Below are positions 9,570 through 19,092 of a DNA stretch of 64,000 nucleotides, piece after piece (positions within the stretch are counted from its first letter, which is position 1; every line of letters begins with the position of its first letter). Origin of the DNA: DSBG01 sp049975365 (lineage in GTDB: Bacteria > Desulfobacterota > Desulfomonilia > UBA1062); the NCBI GenBank assembly GCA_049975365.1, contig JBNGDS010000005.1:1-64000 (forward strand), read 5' to 3'. Position numbers and translations under genes: made by a program. The notes below the pieces were generated by a model that saw only the letters and a program-made list of their open reading frames with translations, had not been told where the DNA came from and searched no databases.

Positions 9570-10331
9570 ATGAAAGGTGTGGTTTTGGCAGGAGGCCTGG
9601 GGACCCGGCTCTATCCGCTTACCAAAGTCACGAATAAGCACCTGCTTCCAGTCTACAATAAACCCATGATCTACTACCCGATCGAGACCCTTGCGAATGC
9701 AGGAATACGCGAGATCATGGTGGTCACTGGAGGGAACAGCGCAGGGGATTTTCTACGCCTCCTCGGCAATGGGAAGGAATTTGGTCTTAACCGCATCCAC
9801 TATGCATATCAGGAGGGTGAAGGAGGCATCGCAGAGGCATTGGGCCTCACCGAGTCTTTCGCGGAAGGAAGGCCGATCTGCGTGGTGCTGGGTGACAACA
9901 TCATTGAAGGGTCGATCACGGAGGCGGTCGAATCATACCGGAGACAAGGAAACGGGGCACGGATTATGCTCAAGGAGGTCCCGGATCCCGAGCGTTTCGG
10001 GGTGCCTGTATTCGATGAAGACAGGATTATACGAATTGAGGAAAAGCCAAAAAATCCCAAGAGTTCATATGCCGTAATCGGTATCTATATGTACGACACA
10101 CGGGTCTTTGACATCATCTCGGGACTGAAGCCGTCCGAACGGGGGGAACTCGAGATCACGGATGTGAACAATGCCTATATCGAGGCAGGGACCATGAAAT
10201 GGTCCGTTCTCTCGGGATGGTGGACCGACGCCGGGACCATAGAGAGTCTCCTTCGGGCAAGCACCTTAGTCGCAAAGACCGGTGCCAATACGAGAAGATC
10301 GCATACGGGAGGGGTCACGGAAGAGGCATGA
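9570..10331 (+). CDS. rfbA: Glucose-1-phosphate thymidylyltransferase (short RmlA type)
   Basis: This nucleotidyltransferase makes dTDP-glucose from dTTP and glucose 1-phosphate. The N-terminal motif VVLAGGLGTRLYPLT binds nucleotide; VVLGDNII carries the metal-binding aspartate and RIEEKP the sugar site. About 253 residues make it the short form, lacking the C-terminal extension of the roughly 290-residue RmlA. ATG 9570 is preceded by a G-rich ribosome site; GTG at 9564 would add two residues. The stop overlaps rfbB as ATGA, so the two are coupled. Confidence 0.88.
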   Translation: MKGVVLAGGLGTRLYPLTKVTNKHLLPVYNKPMIYYPIETLANAGIREIMVVTGGNSAGDFLRLLGNGKEFGLNRIHYAYQEGEGGIAEALGLTESFAEGRPICVVLGDNIIEGSITEAVESYRRQGNGARIMLKEVPDPERFGVPVFDEDRIIRIEEKPKNPKSSYAVIGIYMYDTRVFDIISGLKPSERGELEITDVNNAYIEAGTMKWSVLSGWWTDAGTIESLLRASTLVAKTGANTRRSHTGGVTEEA

Positions 10332-11347
10332 CACAGGTTCTCGTTACAGGCGGATGCGGCTTCATAGGAACCAATCTTCTGCGCTCAATTCTCAAGAGCA
10401 GGCCGGACTGGCAGGTGGTGAATCTCGATCTTTTGACCTATGCTGGCAACATCGAAAACACGGTTGATCTCGAACGGGATTACCCTTCCCGCTACACATT
10501 CATCCGGGCTGATATCGCCGATGCCCAGGCGATGGATGACATCTTTTCTCGATACGCCATAGAGCTTGTGTTGAATCTCGCTGCGGAATCGCACGTGGAC
10601 AGGAGTATTGAGGCATCCGGCGTGTTCGTTCGCACCAATGTGTTCGGGGCCCAGGTCCTGCTTGATGCTTCCATCAAGCATAGGGTGGAGAGATTTGTCC
10701 AGGTGTCAACGGATGAGGTCTATGGGAGCCTTGAGGAGGACGGAAGATTCACCGAGGATCTCCCGTTAGCCCCGAATAGCCCGTATTCCGCAACCAAGGC
10801 AGCGGCAGATCTATTGGTGAGGGCCTATATCAAAACCTATGGTCTCGATGCCGTGATTACCCGGTGCTCAAACAACTACGGGCCGTATCAGTTCCCGGAG
10901 AAGCTCATCCCGCTCATGGTGGTGAATGCCTCCCACGATAGAGATCTCCCGGTGTATGGTGATGGCAAGAATGTGAGGGACTGGATCCATGTAGAGGATC
11001 ACTGCAGAGGGATCATCACGGTTGCGGAAAAGGGCGTTCCAGGAGAGATCTACAACATGGGGGGCAATGCAGAAAAAGAGAATATCGAGATCGTCCGGAT
11101 GATTCTGCACCACCTGGGCAAAGGAGAAGAGTTGATCCGTTTCGTGAAAGACAGGCCTGGCCATGATTTCCGCTATGCAATGGACCACACCAAGATTTCG
11201 ACCACGCTGGGATGGCGGCCCGAGATAGAGTTTTCGGAAGGAATACGCACCACCATCGAGTGGTATCTCGCCAACAGGGCCTGGTGGGAGAGGATCCTCT
11301 CGGGTGACTACATGGACTACTATGAGAGGATGTACGGCGCACGATGA
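10328..11347 (+). CDS. rfbB: dTDP-glucose 4,6-dehydratase
   Basis: An extended short-chain dehydrogenase that converts dTDP-glucose to dTDP-4-keto-6-deoxyglucose. The 339 residues include the NAD motif VTGGCGFIGTN (residues 6-16), the family mark LAAESHVDRSI, STDEVYGSL and the catalytic YSATK (about 151). It uses ATG 10328, which overlaps the rfbA stop; an open frame further upstream is only an extension into rfbA. The stop overlaps rfbD by 4 bases. Confidence 0.96.
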   Translation: MTQVLVTGGCGFIGTNLLRSILKSRPDWQVVNLDLLTYAGNIENTVDLERDYPSRYTFIRADIADAQAMDDIFSRYAIELVLNLAAESHVDRSIEASGVFVRTNVFGAQVLLDASIKHRVERFVQVSTDEVYGSLEEDGRFTEDLPLAPNSPYSATKAAADLLVRAYIKTYGLDAVITRCSNNYGPYQFPEKLIPLMVVNASHDRDLPVYGDGKNVRDWIHVEDHCRGIITVAEKGVPGEIYNMGGNAEKENIEIVRMILHHLGKGEELIRFVKDRPGHDFRYAMDHTKISTTLGWRPEIEFSEGIRTTIEWYLANRAWWERILSGDYMDYYERMYGAR

Positions 11348-12225
11348 GGATTCTCGTAACCGGGGCAAAAGGTCTCCTGGGGCATGATGTTGTCGATGTC
11401 TTCGAGGAATCAGGACACAGTGTCATTGCGGCCGATATCATGCCCGAGGGGACGTACCTCGATATCACCGAGCCAGATACCATTCGGAAAGTCCTGAGTG
11501 CAGAACGACCGGATTGGCTTATAAACTGTGCTGCCTACACGAATGTGGATGCATGTGAAGAACACGAGGACCAGGCGTTCCTGCTCAATGCCCAAGGACC
11601 TGAACACCTCGCGCAGGCCTGCTCCCGGTTTGGGGTATCACTTCTCCATATCAGCACGGACTACGTGTTTGACGGGACAAAGGAAGACCCCTACACGGAA
11701 CAAGATCTGCCTCATCCCATAAATGCCTATGGCAGGAGCAAGCTTGCAGGAGAGTACGCCGTCAGGACCACCACCAAGGAGTACATTATTATCAGGCCCC
11801 AGTGGCTTTTCGGCATCCATGGCCACAATTTTGTCGCAACGATCATCGAAATTGCGCGGAATAATGAAAAAATCCGCGTAGTGAACGATCAGAGGGGATC
11901 TCCCTCGTATGCCAAGGACCTTGCCAAGGCCATCAGGCTGCTTGTTGAACTCAATGCCCGGGGAACGTATCATCTCTGCAATCGAGGGAGAGCCACCTGG
12001 TTCGATCTTGCGAAGAAAGCAGTCGAGCTTGCCGACCTTGATACAGAGGTGATTCCGGTTTCATCAGACGAGTTTCCCAGACCTGCACAAAGGCCGGCGA
12101 ACAGTATTCTTTCAACAAAGAAGTTCACGGATGTCACTGGAAAACTCATGCCGATGTGGCAGATCTCTCTGGAAAACTATATCAAGGAGTACCTCCTCCA
12201 GTGGAGGAAGACGAGCCAGACCTAG
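11344..12225 (+). CDS. rfbD: dTDP-4-dehydrorhamnose reductase family protein
   Basis: A 293-residue NAD(P)H-dependent SDR with VTGAKGLLGHDV at the N-terminus, STDYVFDGTKEDPYTE and the catalytic YGRSK (about 127). Family members reduce the 4-keto group to give dTDP-L-rhamnose. The 3,5-epimerase gene rfbC that normally completes this pathway is absent from the cluster, so the product could be another 6-deoxyhexose such as a dTDP-6-deoxytalose type sugar, unless rfbC lies elsewhere. It overlaps rfbB by 4 bases. Confidence 0.9.
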   Translation: MRILVTGAKGLLGHDVVDVFEESGHSVIAADIMPEGTYLDITEPDTIRKVLSAERPDWLINCAAYTNVDACEEHEDQAFLLNAQGPEHLAQACSRFGVSLLHISTDYVFDGTKEDPYTEQDLPHPINAYGRSKLAGEYAVRTTTKEYIIIRPQWLFGIHGHNFVATIIEIARNNEKIRVVNDQRGSPSYAKDLAKAIRLLVELNARGTYHLCNRGRATWFDLAKKAVELADLDTEVIPVSSDEFPRPAQRPANSILSTKKFTDVTGKLMPMWQISLENYIKEYLLQWRKTSQT

Positions 12226-12351
12226 TCGTCAAGGAAATACCATGTACAATGGTACCTGGAGGTGCTACATAGGGGGCAGAAGAGGGAGAGGCAGACGCGT
12301 CCATCTCCTCCCGACATGACATCCTAAAAAAGGAGAGCAAAGGAGCTGATA

Positions 12352-12975
12352 TTGAGCAAGGAAAGGAAAAAGAGTGTTGCCCGCGATTGGATCGAGGCCC
12401 TGATCGTAGCTTTCGTCATCGCGATGATCATCAGGGCATTCGTTCTCCAGGCGTACAGAATTCCCTCTTCATCCATGGAGGACACGCTTCTCAAGGGGGA
12501 TCATATCCTCGCAACAAAATTTACCTACGGGTTGACAGTTCCGTTTACCACCAAGAAGATCTGGGGTGCGGACAGAGTTCCTGAACGGGGGGACATCATC
12601 ATCTTCACTTTTCCGGTGAACCATTCCATGGACTTTGTCAAGCGTGTGATCGCCCTCCCGGGGGAAACGATCGAGATCATAGACAAGGAGGTCTTCATCA
12701 ATGAGCAGCTCTACAAAACCGGAACAGAAAAGTATACCGATCCCTTTATCCTGAACCATGGACAGGGAAAGGTGCGTGATAATTTCGGTCCTGTGACGAT
12801 CAAGCCCGGACATGTCTTCGTCATGGGGGATAATCGGGATCAGAGCTATGACAGCAGATTCTGGGGGCAGGTACCCCTTGAGAACATCAAGGGCAAGGCC
12901 TTCATCATCTATTTTTCCTGGACGAATGCGAAACCATGGGTCAGGTTCTGGAGGATCGGCAATCTGATCCACTAG
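12352..12975 (+). CDS. lepB: Signal peptidase I
   Basis: This membrane serine protease removes signal peptides from exported proteins. The 207 residues have one N-terminal membrane segment (about 14-32), the catalytic serine in SSSMEDT (Ser41) and the general-base lysine in FVKRVIALPGE (Lys97); GDNRDQSYDSRFWG is the conserved box near the end. The TTG start at 12352 is supported by AAAGGAG about 7 bases upstream. One membrane segment and short length resemble the Gram-positive or minimal type. It precedes pyrR by 9 bases. Confidence 0.95.
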   Translation: MSKERKKSVARDWIEALIVAFVIAMIIRAFVLQAYRIPSSSMEDTLLKGDHILATKFTYGLTVPFTTKKIWGADRVPERGDIIIFTFPVNHSMDFVKRVIALPGETIEIIDKEVFINEQLYKTGTEKYTDPFILNHGQGKVRDNFGPVTIKPGHVFVMGDNRDQSYDSRFWGQVPLENIKGKAFIIYFSWTNAKPWVRFWRIGNLIH

Positions 12976-12984
12976 GAGTGTCAT

Positions 12985-13521
12985 ATGGTGCATCAGTTTC
13001 GCGCATCAGATATCGAAGGGTTTTTCCAACAGATCTCTGGGAAACTTATTGGGGCATTCACCTCGTGGGATGATGTGGCATTCATCGGGATACGCAGTGG
13101 GGGTGAGCTCATTGCGCGCAGTCTGGTGGAGTTGATCAAGGCAAAGACAGGCAATGAGATACCCCTGGGTGTGCTGGACATCACGTTATATCGAGACGAT
13201 CTCTCCAAGCGGCGATTCTATCCCGAGGTGAGAAGTACGGATATCCCCTTTTCGGTGGACAACAAGGATATCATCCTGGTGGATGACGTACTCCACACCG
13301 GAAGATCGGTTCGGGCAGCCATCGATCATATTGTGGATCTCGGACGACCAGGGAGGATATACCTCTTGGTCCTGTTCGATCGGGGAGGAAGGGAACTCCC
13401 GATCCAGGCAGATTTTGTGGGGGAGCATATCGAATTGCCCGACGATCGAATCATCAAGCTCGACGTCTCTCCTGACGGCGAGTCCATAGCAGGGGTTGTA
13501 ATCAGCGAGGTGCCCCGATGA
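12985..13521 (+). CDS. pyrR: Pyrimidine regulatory protein / uracil phosphoribosyltransferase PyrR
   Basis: PyrR binds pyr mRNA when UMP is high and also has weak uracil phosphoribosyltransferase activity. The 178-residue type I PRTase has the PRPP-binding loop IILVDDVLHTGRSVRA (about 95) and LYRDDL and IRSGGELIA motifs typical of PyrR. TAGGAG lies just upstream of ATG 12985. It overlaps pyrB by 4 bases. No pyr-type leader fits into the 9-base gap before it, so regulation by RNA binding, if any, must act elsewhere. Confidence 0.93.
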   Translation: MVHQFRASDIEGFFQQISGKLIGAFTSWDDVAFIGIRSGGELIARSLVELIKAKTGNEIPLGVLDITLYRDDLSKRRFYPEVRSTDIPFSVDNKDIILVDDVLHTGRSVRAAIDHIVDLGRPGRIYLLVLFDRGGRELPIQADFVGEHIELPDDRIIKLDVSPDGESIAGVVISEVPR

Positions 13522-14450
13522 ACTGGCCTCGCAAAGACATCATCGGGATTCAGGATCTGACACACGATGAGATCAGAACCATCTTGGACATGACAACCTC
13601 GTTCAAAGAGATATCAAAGCGCGACATCAAGAAGGTTCCAACTCTTCGAGGAAAGACCGTAGTGCTGCTCTTCTATGAACCCAGCACCAGGACGAGACTC
13701 TCCTTCGAGATCGCTGCGAAACGCCTCAGTGCAGATACAACGTCGCTGTCAGCTTCCGGATCCTCGTTTACCAAGGGAGAAACGATCATGGATGCAGCCC
13801 TGAATGTTATGGCAATGGCTCCGGATTGCATCGTGATCAGGTATCCGTATGCAGGAATTCCGCAGAAGTTGGCGCAAGAGCTTCCCTGCTCCATTATCAA
13901 TGCGGGAGACGGATACCATGAACACCCAACCCAGGCATTGCTTGACATGTACTCCATGAAGGAACATTTCGGGAGACTGGAGGGGCTCTGTGTCGCTATC
14001 GTGGGAGACATTTTTCATTCCAGGGTTGCCCGGTCTAATGCATATGGACTGAAGAAAATGGGGGCCCGTGTGATTCTCATTGCACCCAAAACCCTGATTC
14101 CCCCGGGTGTGGACTCATGGGGAGTGACCAGTGAGACGGACTTCGATTCCGTCATCCCTGATGCTGATGTGATCATGATGCTGAGGGTACAGAAGGAACG
14201 CCTTGAAGAGCAGTTTTTCCCAGACGAGCGGGAATATTCTGTCTTCTATGGACTCAACAAACGCAGGGTGGACATGATGAAACCAGATGCCGTCATCATG
14301 CACCCGGGCCCCATGAACAGGGGTGTAGAGATCACCTATGACGCTGCAGATTCAGCGCGGTCGATCATCCTCAATCAGGTGGAAAACGGTGTGGCGGTGA
14401 GAATGACGCTCTTGTATCTGTCCCTGGGAGGAAGTATCCATGTGGATTAA
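13518..14450 (+). CDS. pyrB: Aspartate carbamoyltransferase catalytic chain
   Basis: This enzyme catalyses the committed step of pyrimidine synthesis: carbamoyl phosphate plus aspartate to carbamoyl aspartate. The 310-residue protein shows the carbamoyl-phosphate motif EPSTRTRLSFE (about 54), HPTQALLD (about 135) and HPGPMNRGVE near the C-terminus. A regulatory pyrI gene does not follow; instead pyrC does, as in class C/B type arrangements with a dihydroorotase partner. It overlaps pyrR by 4 bases and pyrC by 11. Confidence 0.97.
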   Translation: MNWPRKDIIGIQDLTHDEIRTILDMTTSFKEISKRDIKKVPTLRGKTVVLLFYEPSTRTRLSFEIAAKRLSADTTSLSASGSSFTKGETIMDAALNVMAMAPDCIVIRYPYAGIPQKLAQELPCSIINAGDGYHEHPTQALLDMYSMKEHFGRLEGLCVAIVGDIFHSRVARSNAYGLKKMGARVILIAPKTLIPPGVDSWGVTSETDFDSVIPDADVIMMLRVQKERLEEQFFPDEREYSVFYGLNKRRVDMMKPDAVIMHPGPMNRGVEITYDAADSARSIILNQVENGVAVRMTLLYLSLGGSIHVD

Positions 14451-15711
14451 GGGTGCACGGATTCTCGATCCGGAAAACAGGATCGATTCACCGGGCGATG
14501 TCCATGTTTCCCAGGGCAGAATCGCGGGGGTCTATCCTGGAGGATCCTCTGAAAGTGATTCAGAGAGCATCGATGCACGGGGAAAGTGGGTGCTGCCCGG
14601 GCTGATAGACATGCACACCCACCTCAGGGAGCCGGGATTCGAGTACAAGGAGGACATATCATCGGGAAGCCTCGCAGCTGCAGCGGGTGGTGTGACTACG
14701 GTGGTCTGTATGGCCAACACGGATCCTGTCAATGACAATCCTTCGGTCACCAAGTACATCGTAGAGAAGGCACGGACGGTGGCTCTCGTCAGGGTTCTCC
14801 CCGTCGGTGCAGTGAGCAGGGGTCTCAAGGGGAAAGAACTCTCCGAGATGGGACTCATGAAACAGGCGGGGATCATCGCAGTATCCGATGACGGTCAGCC
14901 CGTAGAGGATTCTTCCCTCATGCGTAGGGCTCTGGAGTATGCCTCCACCTTTGGGCTTTCCCTCATATCCCACTGCCAGGATAGGGCGTTGAGCGCTTCA
15001 GGAGTCATGAACGAGGGGGGGCTGTCCACACGACTGGGACTTCCAGGCATCCCCTCGGTTTCAGAAGAGATCATGGTATCTCGCGATATCCTCCTGTCCA
15101 AGATCACCGGGATACCGATTCACATCACCCATGTTTCCTCACAGACAAGCCTCGAACTCATCGCGTCTGCGAAAGAGCAGGGCATCCAGGTTACCTGCGA
15201 TGTCACACCCCATCACCTTCTCCTGACAGAAGAGCAGGTCATGACCTATGATACAAACACCAAGATGTATCCGCCTCTCCGCACCGAGACAGACAGGAGA
15301 GCCCTTCTGGGCGGGCTGAAAGACGGCGTAATCGACTGCATCGCCTCAGACCATGCTCCCCATGCCAGGGACGAGAAGAATCTCGATTTCGATACCGCTC
15401 CCTTCGGAATCATTGGCCTCCAGACATTGCTTCCCGCTCTCTTGAAGATCCATTCCGAGTATGCAATCGACATCGTTCAGCTTCTGGCAGCTGTCACCTG
15501 TAACCCTGCACGCATACTCGGGATAGACGGCGGAACCCTCTCGCAAGGATCCCGGGCGGACATCACCATTGTCGACCCTGATGCAGAGTGGGTGTTCACA
15601 GAAGATAGTATCAGATCAAAGTCACAGAACTCCCCCTTTATCGGGCAGCGATTCACGGGAAAGGTGATCCAGACAATCGTGGAGGGACGTGTAGTCTTTC
15701 GCGAAACCTAG
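14440..15711 (+). CDS. pyrC: Dihydroorotase
   Basis: A zinc amidohydrolase that cyclises carbamoyl aspartate to dihydroorotate. The 423-residue, type I dihydroorotase has DMHTHLREPG (about 58) with the first two zinc ligands, ISHCQD and ITHVSS in the barrel and the catalytic aspartate in ASDHAPH (about 303). All these ligands are present, so the protein should be active rather than a pseudo-dihydroorotase. It starts 11 bases inside pyrB and its stop overlaps the stop of the convergent gene. Confidence 0.97.
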   Translation: MWIKGARILDPENRIDSPGDVHVSQGRIAGVYPGGSSESDSESIDARGKWVLPGLIDMHTHLREPGFEYKEDISSGSLAAAAGGVTTVVCMANTDPVNDNPSVTKYIVEKARTVALVRVLPVGAVSRGLKGKELSEMGLMKQAGIIAVSDDGQPVEDSSLMRRALEYASTFGLSLISHCQDRALSASGVMNEGGLSTRLGLPGIPSVSEEIMVSRDILLSKITGIPIHITHVSSQTSLELIASAKEQGIQVTCDVTPHHLLLTEEQVMTYDTNTKMYPPLRTETDRRALLGGLKDGVIDCIASDHAPHARDEKNLDFDTAPFGIIGLQTLLPALLKIHSEYAIDIVQLLAAVTCNPARILGIDGGTLSQGSRADITIVDPDAEWVFTEDSIRSKSQNSPFIGQRFTGKVIQTIVEGRVVFRET

Positions 15712-16841
15712 AGGAGTCCGTCTTCGTCGATGATATTCCGTACTCTTCTGCCAATGGCAAGGCACGCGGTGAGTCCCGGGGATTCGATGCCGATCAGATT
15801 GATCAGCCCGGGAAGACCCCGGTCCCATTCGTGACAGATGATAAAATCTCGCACAGGTGATCCTGGGGCCTGGATTTTCGGTCGAATACCAGCCATGTCA
15901 GGCATCAGATCATCTTTCTGGAGAAAAGGCAGCATGGTTGCGGTGTGTGCGAGAAAGTCGGTCACATGAGCAGGGTCTACATCATATGAGAGTGTATTGA
16001 CATAGAATGCATTTGGCCCGAGTCGAATGGATCCTGAGAGGTCTCTGGTCACATGAATTCCCAGCCCTGTAAGGCTTTTCTCCGGACTTGGATAGACGAG
16101 CCCGTGTACAAGTCGCTGCTTTTTCCCGCGAATACGGAAGTATTCTCCCTTCACAGGGAAGATCCGGTAGCCGGCCTCATCAGGGAGTATTCCAGTCATG
16201 GCTGCAATACGGTCAGAGTCAAGCCCTGCCGCGTTGATGACCAATCGAGACGAGAACGAGTAAGGCTTGCCATCGGGGCCGCACACTGAGCAGACAAATC
16301 CGGGCTGGGCTGGGTCGAGCCCATGCAGGCGGGTTCGATACAGAATGGTGCATCCATTGTCCAGGCAGAGCGCCTCCAGTCTCTTGATGAGAGAATGGGT
16401 ATCGACGACACCTGTGTTCGGGGAAAACAGGGCGCACCTGCCTTCGACATGCGGTTCGCGGTGTTTCAGCTCCGACCTGGTCAGGAACGTTAAGCCTTCA
16501 GCCCCGTTCTCAGTCCCTGCCAGGACAAGGTCTTCAATGGATTGTTCCTCTGATGCATCCACGGCCACGATCACCTTGCCGATTTTTCTCGATGGTATCT
16601 CGTGAGATCTGCAGAAATTGTAGAGCATCCGTGATCCCTCAACGCAGAGGATGGCCTTGAGAGATCCTTTCGGATAGTAGATCCCTGCATGGATTACCTC
16701 TGAGTTCCGGGAGCTGATTCCTTTGCCCGGGCCTGTGTCCTGCTCGATAATGACGATTGTCCTTCCGGGCGCACTGATATGAGATGCCACGGAAAGACCG
16801 ATCAGACCGGCCCCGATGATCGTCGCATACACGCTGAGCAT
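15708..16841 (-). CDS. FAD-dependent oxidoreductase, L-2-hydroxyglutarate oxidase-like (LhgO family)
   Basis: A DAO-family flavoenzyme of 377 residues. It begins with the dinucleotide motif TIIGAGLIGLSVASHI and has the LhgO-type segment RNSEVIHAGIYYPKGSLKA shortly after, plus a C-terminal motif PGLTACLAIGRRV. Relatives oxidise L-2-hydroxyglutarate and feed electrons to the membrane quinone pool; the exact substrate here is inferred. ATG 16841 places the nucleotide motif at the right distance; the open frame continues 80 codons upstream without family resemblance. No strong Shine-Dalgarno sequence precedes it. Confidence 0.85.
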   Translation of the reverse strand: MLSVYATIIGAGLIGLSVASHISAPGRTIVIIEQDTGPGKGISSRNSEVIHAGIYYPKGSLKAILCVEGSRMLYNFCRSHEIPSRKIGKVIVAVDASEEQSIEDLVLAGTENGAEGLTFLTRSELKHREPHVEGRCALFSPNTGVVDTHSLIKRLEALCLDNGCTILYRTRLHGLDPAQPGFVCSVCGPDGKPYSFSSRLVINAAGLDSDRIAAMTGILPDEAGYRIFPVKGEYFRIRGKKQRLVHGLVYPSPEKSLTGLGIHVTRDLSGSIRLGPNAFYVNTLSYDVDPAHVTDFLAHTATMLPFLQKDDLMPDMAGIRPKIQAPGSPVRDFIICHEWDRGLPGLINLIGIESPGLTACLAIGRRVRNIIDEDGLL

Positions 16842-17085
16842 GGGGAAAGGTATATCAGGAAAGCTTGTACCGTGGAAGAAAATGCTGGTGCATCCAGTCA
16901 CTGTTACCAGGCTGGAATACAGACTCGGGTGTTCAGCAATTCTGCATGAAGGCAAGAGGAAGGAGGGGTGTATACAGACGGAAAGACGTCCCGTGATTTC
17001 CTTGCCTCTGCTTGGCGGATCTGCTATACCGATTCGTGGTTTTGAAAAACCTCTGGGATGATCACACAACATTGGGGAGGATTCC

Positions 17086-18865
17086 ATGGATATCAGGGAT
17101 AAAATTCCGGTAATTCGAGTTGCAATACGTGGTGCAAACGGGAGAATGGGCCTTCAAGCCATTTATGCATCGATGGAGAACAATGAGGGCATTCTCGATC
17201 GAGCCAGGAAAAAGGAGATCAGGGACGACGATGTCTGGATAGATGTCGTCTACGGAGCATTCACAGCCGATATCCCAACGGTGCAGCAGTTGCTCGCAGG
17301 GGTCATGAGATCGGAAAAATCCAAGATTCTGGAAGGATACGACAAGCTCGGGAAACCGATCTATCGTCTGAAATCGGACGGCAAGCATGAACTGAGAACA
17401 AAATACGTGGAACAGACCCTCGATGAGGAACCTCAAAGAGATCATGTCATTCCGTTCGACCGGCAGGAAATCGTTGACACCCCGGAAGGGCTGCCCGCGA
17501 TCAAGATCCTCTCGAAGGACAAGCAGGAGGNNNNNNNNNNAGGTTCTTTCAACGATCAGGCACACCAATATCAGACTCGGAGAACTCTCAGGAGAGGCCA
17601 TCATGGACAGGGTCCTCGATACGGCCAACGATCTGGGAGCGAATGTCCTCCTCGCGTGCGTTGGGGATACGGCAAAAAAGGCGGATAGGATGTCCATGTG
17701 GCTGGATAAGATCCATGAAAAGAAGTATGCAATTGCCTACTTGGAGTCTGCGCCTGCGAAGGGGTGGGACAGTCGGCTCCTGTCACGACAGAACGAGATC
17801 AGCGTTCTGTGTTCACGGAATTACAGCCCCACAGGAACGCTCTTTCGGACAGGGATAGCCCTGAAACAGCCGCTGTTCAGCTACAACACATTCGAACTCG
17901 GTAAAGCTTCAGACATGTTCAAGACATACTTTAAACGCATCGTTCAACAGATCATCTCAACAGGGGAGTTTCAGAATTTCGCACAGATCCTGCCCAAGCA
18001 GCCGTCCACCATCAGGGAAATCGATGGAGAAGAGATCATCGTGAACTTTCCACCGAACTTCCTCACGGTAACATCTCCAACATACATCACCTTTTCCTTC
18101 TATGAAGACAACGAGTACGGGTTCATCTGCGCATCCCTAATCCCGAATCTCAAGGCACTTGGCCTGCTCTACAAGAACACCGAACTGGTGGACACAATCA
18201 GGAGCGATTCGATTCGGTACGAGGCGGTTACCAATATCCCAGGACTATTTGGTGTTGACTGGATGATCAAGGCCCCGGACGAGATCATCAGGAGAGGCGG
18301 GGCAATGTCCACGAGCTCCTGTACCACCAATGGCAATATCGTAGGCGATTTCATCATATTTCTCGCCTTGTACTGCTACTATGAGCACTTCTTCCCGGTC
18401 ATGAAAGACTACTACACCTGCACGGAAGCAGCAGAGAAGATTGATCTGAAAGAGAAGATTGAGAAGAGATTTGCCGAATTCAATGGATTTTTAGGCGATC
18501 TCGTCGCACACAGGGCGAGGTTGATCAAGGCCGTGTTCAACTTCTACTACGAGAACATCTCGTTCATCAACACAGACATGCAGCACGGTCTTACCCGATC
18601 CGAATCTCCGGATGTGGTGGAGTTTCTCAGAGAGACATCCTCCGGCTCACAGACTGAGGTACCCAAATTCCTATCTCTCCCAGAGAAAGAGCTCGATTAT
18701 CTCATCGGACTCAAGGCATATCTCCAGGAGCAGATGGATCGGGAGAGCAGCGAGCAGGAAAAGGCTGCACTCTCTGAGCAGATTCAAAAGATCGATTCCA
18801 GTATCCACGCCATAGAGGAAAACATAAAAATCGTGAACATCCTGGAGAATCTGTCGGGGAATTAA
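17086..18865 (+). CDS. Unrecognised large protein, interrupted by an assembly gap
   Basis: I do not recognise this family. The 5' part (ATG 17086, GGGGAGG at 17074-17080) reads to 17530; after ten Ns the same protein seems to continue in another frame from 17543 to the TAA at 18865. Together they make at least 590 residues. Near the N-terminus VAIRGANGRMG looks like a Rossmann glycine loop. A later stretch, MSTSSCTTNGNIVG, contains SCTTN as in the active site of glyceraldehyde-3-phosphate dehydrogenase, but the surrounding sequence and spacing do not fit that enzyme. The C-terminal 90 residues are charged and predicted coiled coil. The frame change is explained by the unknown gap length, not by mutation. 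Confidence 0.7.
17531..17540. other. Assembly gap (10 N)
   Basis: Ten undetermined bases. The reading frame differs on the two sides (the left part in the frame of 17086, the right part in the frame of 17543), so the true gap is not simply ten bases. Confidence 1.
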
Positions 18866-18869
18866 GAGC

Positions 18870-18898
18870 TTGACACTCTGTTTTTGTTTGGATTAAGA
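18870..18898 (+). promoter_or_regulatory. Promoter of tRNA-Met
   Basis: TTGACA (18870-18875), 17-base spacer, TTAAGA (18893-18898; TAAGAA with 18 bases also possible). The predicted start of transcription falls a few bases before the tRNA at 18911. Confidence 0.7.
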
Positions 18899-18910
18899 AC
18901 CCTAAGGTAT

Positions 18911-18983
18911 GGGCCCATAGCTCAATTGGTAGAGCCACCGGCTCATAACCGGTAGGTCCCTGGTTCGATTCCAGGTGGGCCCA
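18911..18983 (+). tRNA. tRNA-Met (CAT), elongator type
   Basis: A 73-base cloverleaf: acceptor GGGCCCA/TGGGCCC, D arm GCTC-GAGC, anticodon stem ACCGG/CCGGT with loop CTCATAA (anticodon CAT) and T arm CCTGG-TTCGATT-CCAGG. The first pair is G-C, so it is not an initiator tRNA. A tRNA-Ile read with lysidine-modified CAT cannot be excluded from sequence alone. The CCA end is not encoded. Confidence 0.95.
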
Positions 18984-19062
18984 CATATTGGGGAAGAAGG
19001 CGTGAGTAAGGGATATATACATGAGACGCGTGCCACACTGAGAAAGGAGACAAAAGAGACAA

Positions 19063-19092
19063 GGGGTGCTAAATCTAGCATCCCTTTTTTTT
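19063..19092 (+). terminator. Intrinsic terminator after tRNA-Met
   Basis: GGGGTGCT and AGCATCCC form an 8-pair stem (one G-T pair) with a 6-base loop, followed by eight or more Ts ending at 19092. The T run touches the first candidate start codon of the next gene at 19093. Confidence 0.85.

Noticed and set aside
17423..17688. Apparent frameshift in the unrecognised gene
   Set aside because: The frame change coincides exactly with the ten Ns, so it is due to the gap.
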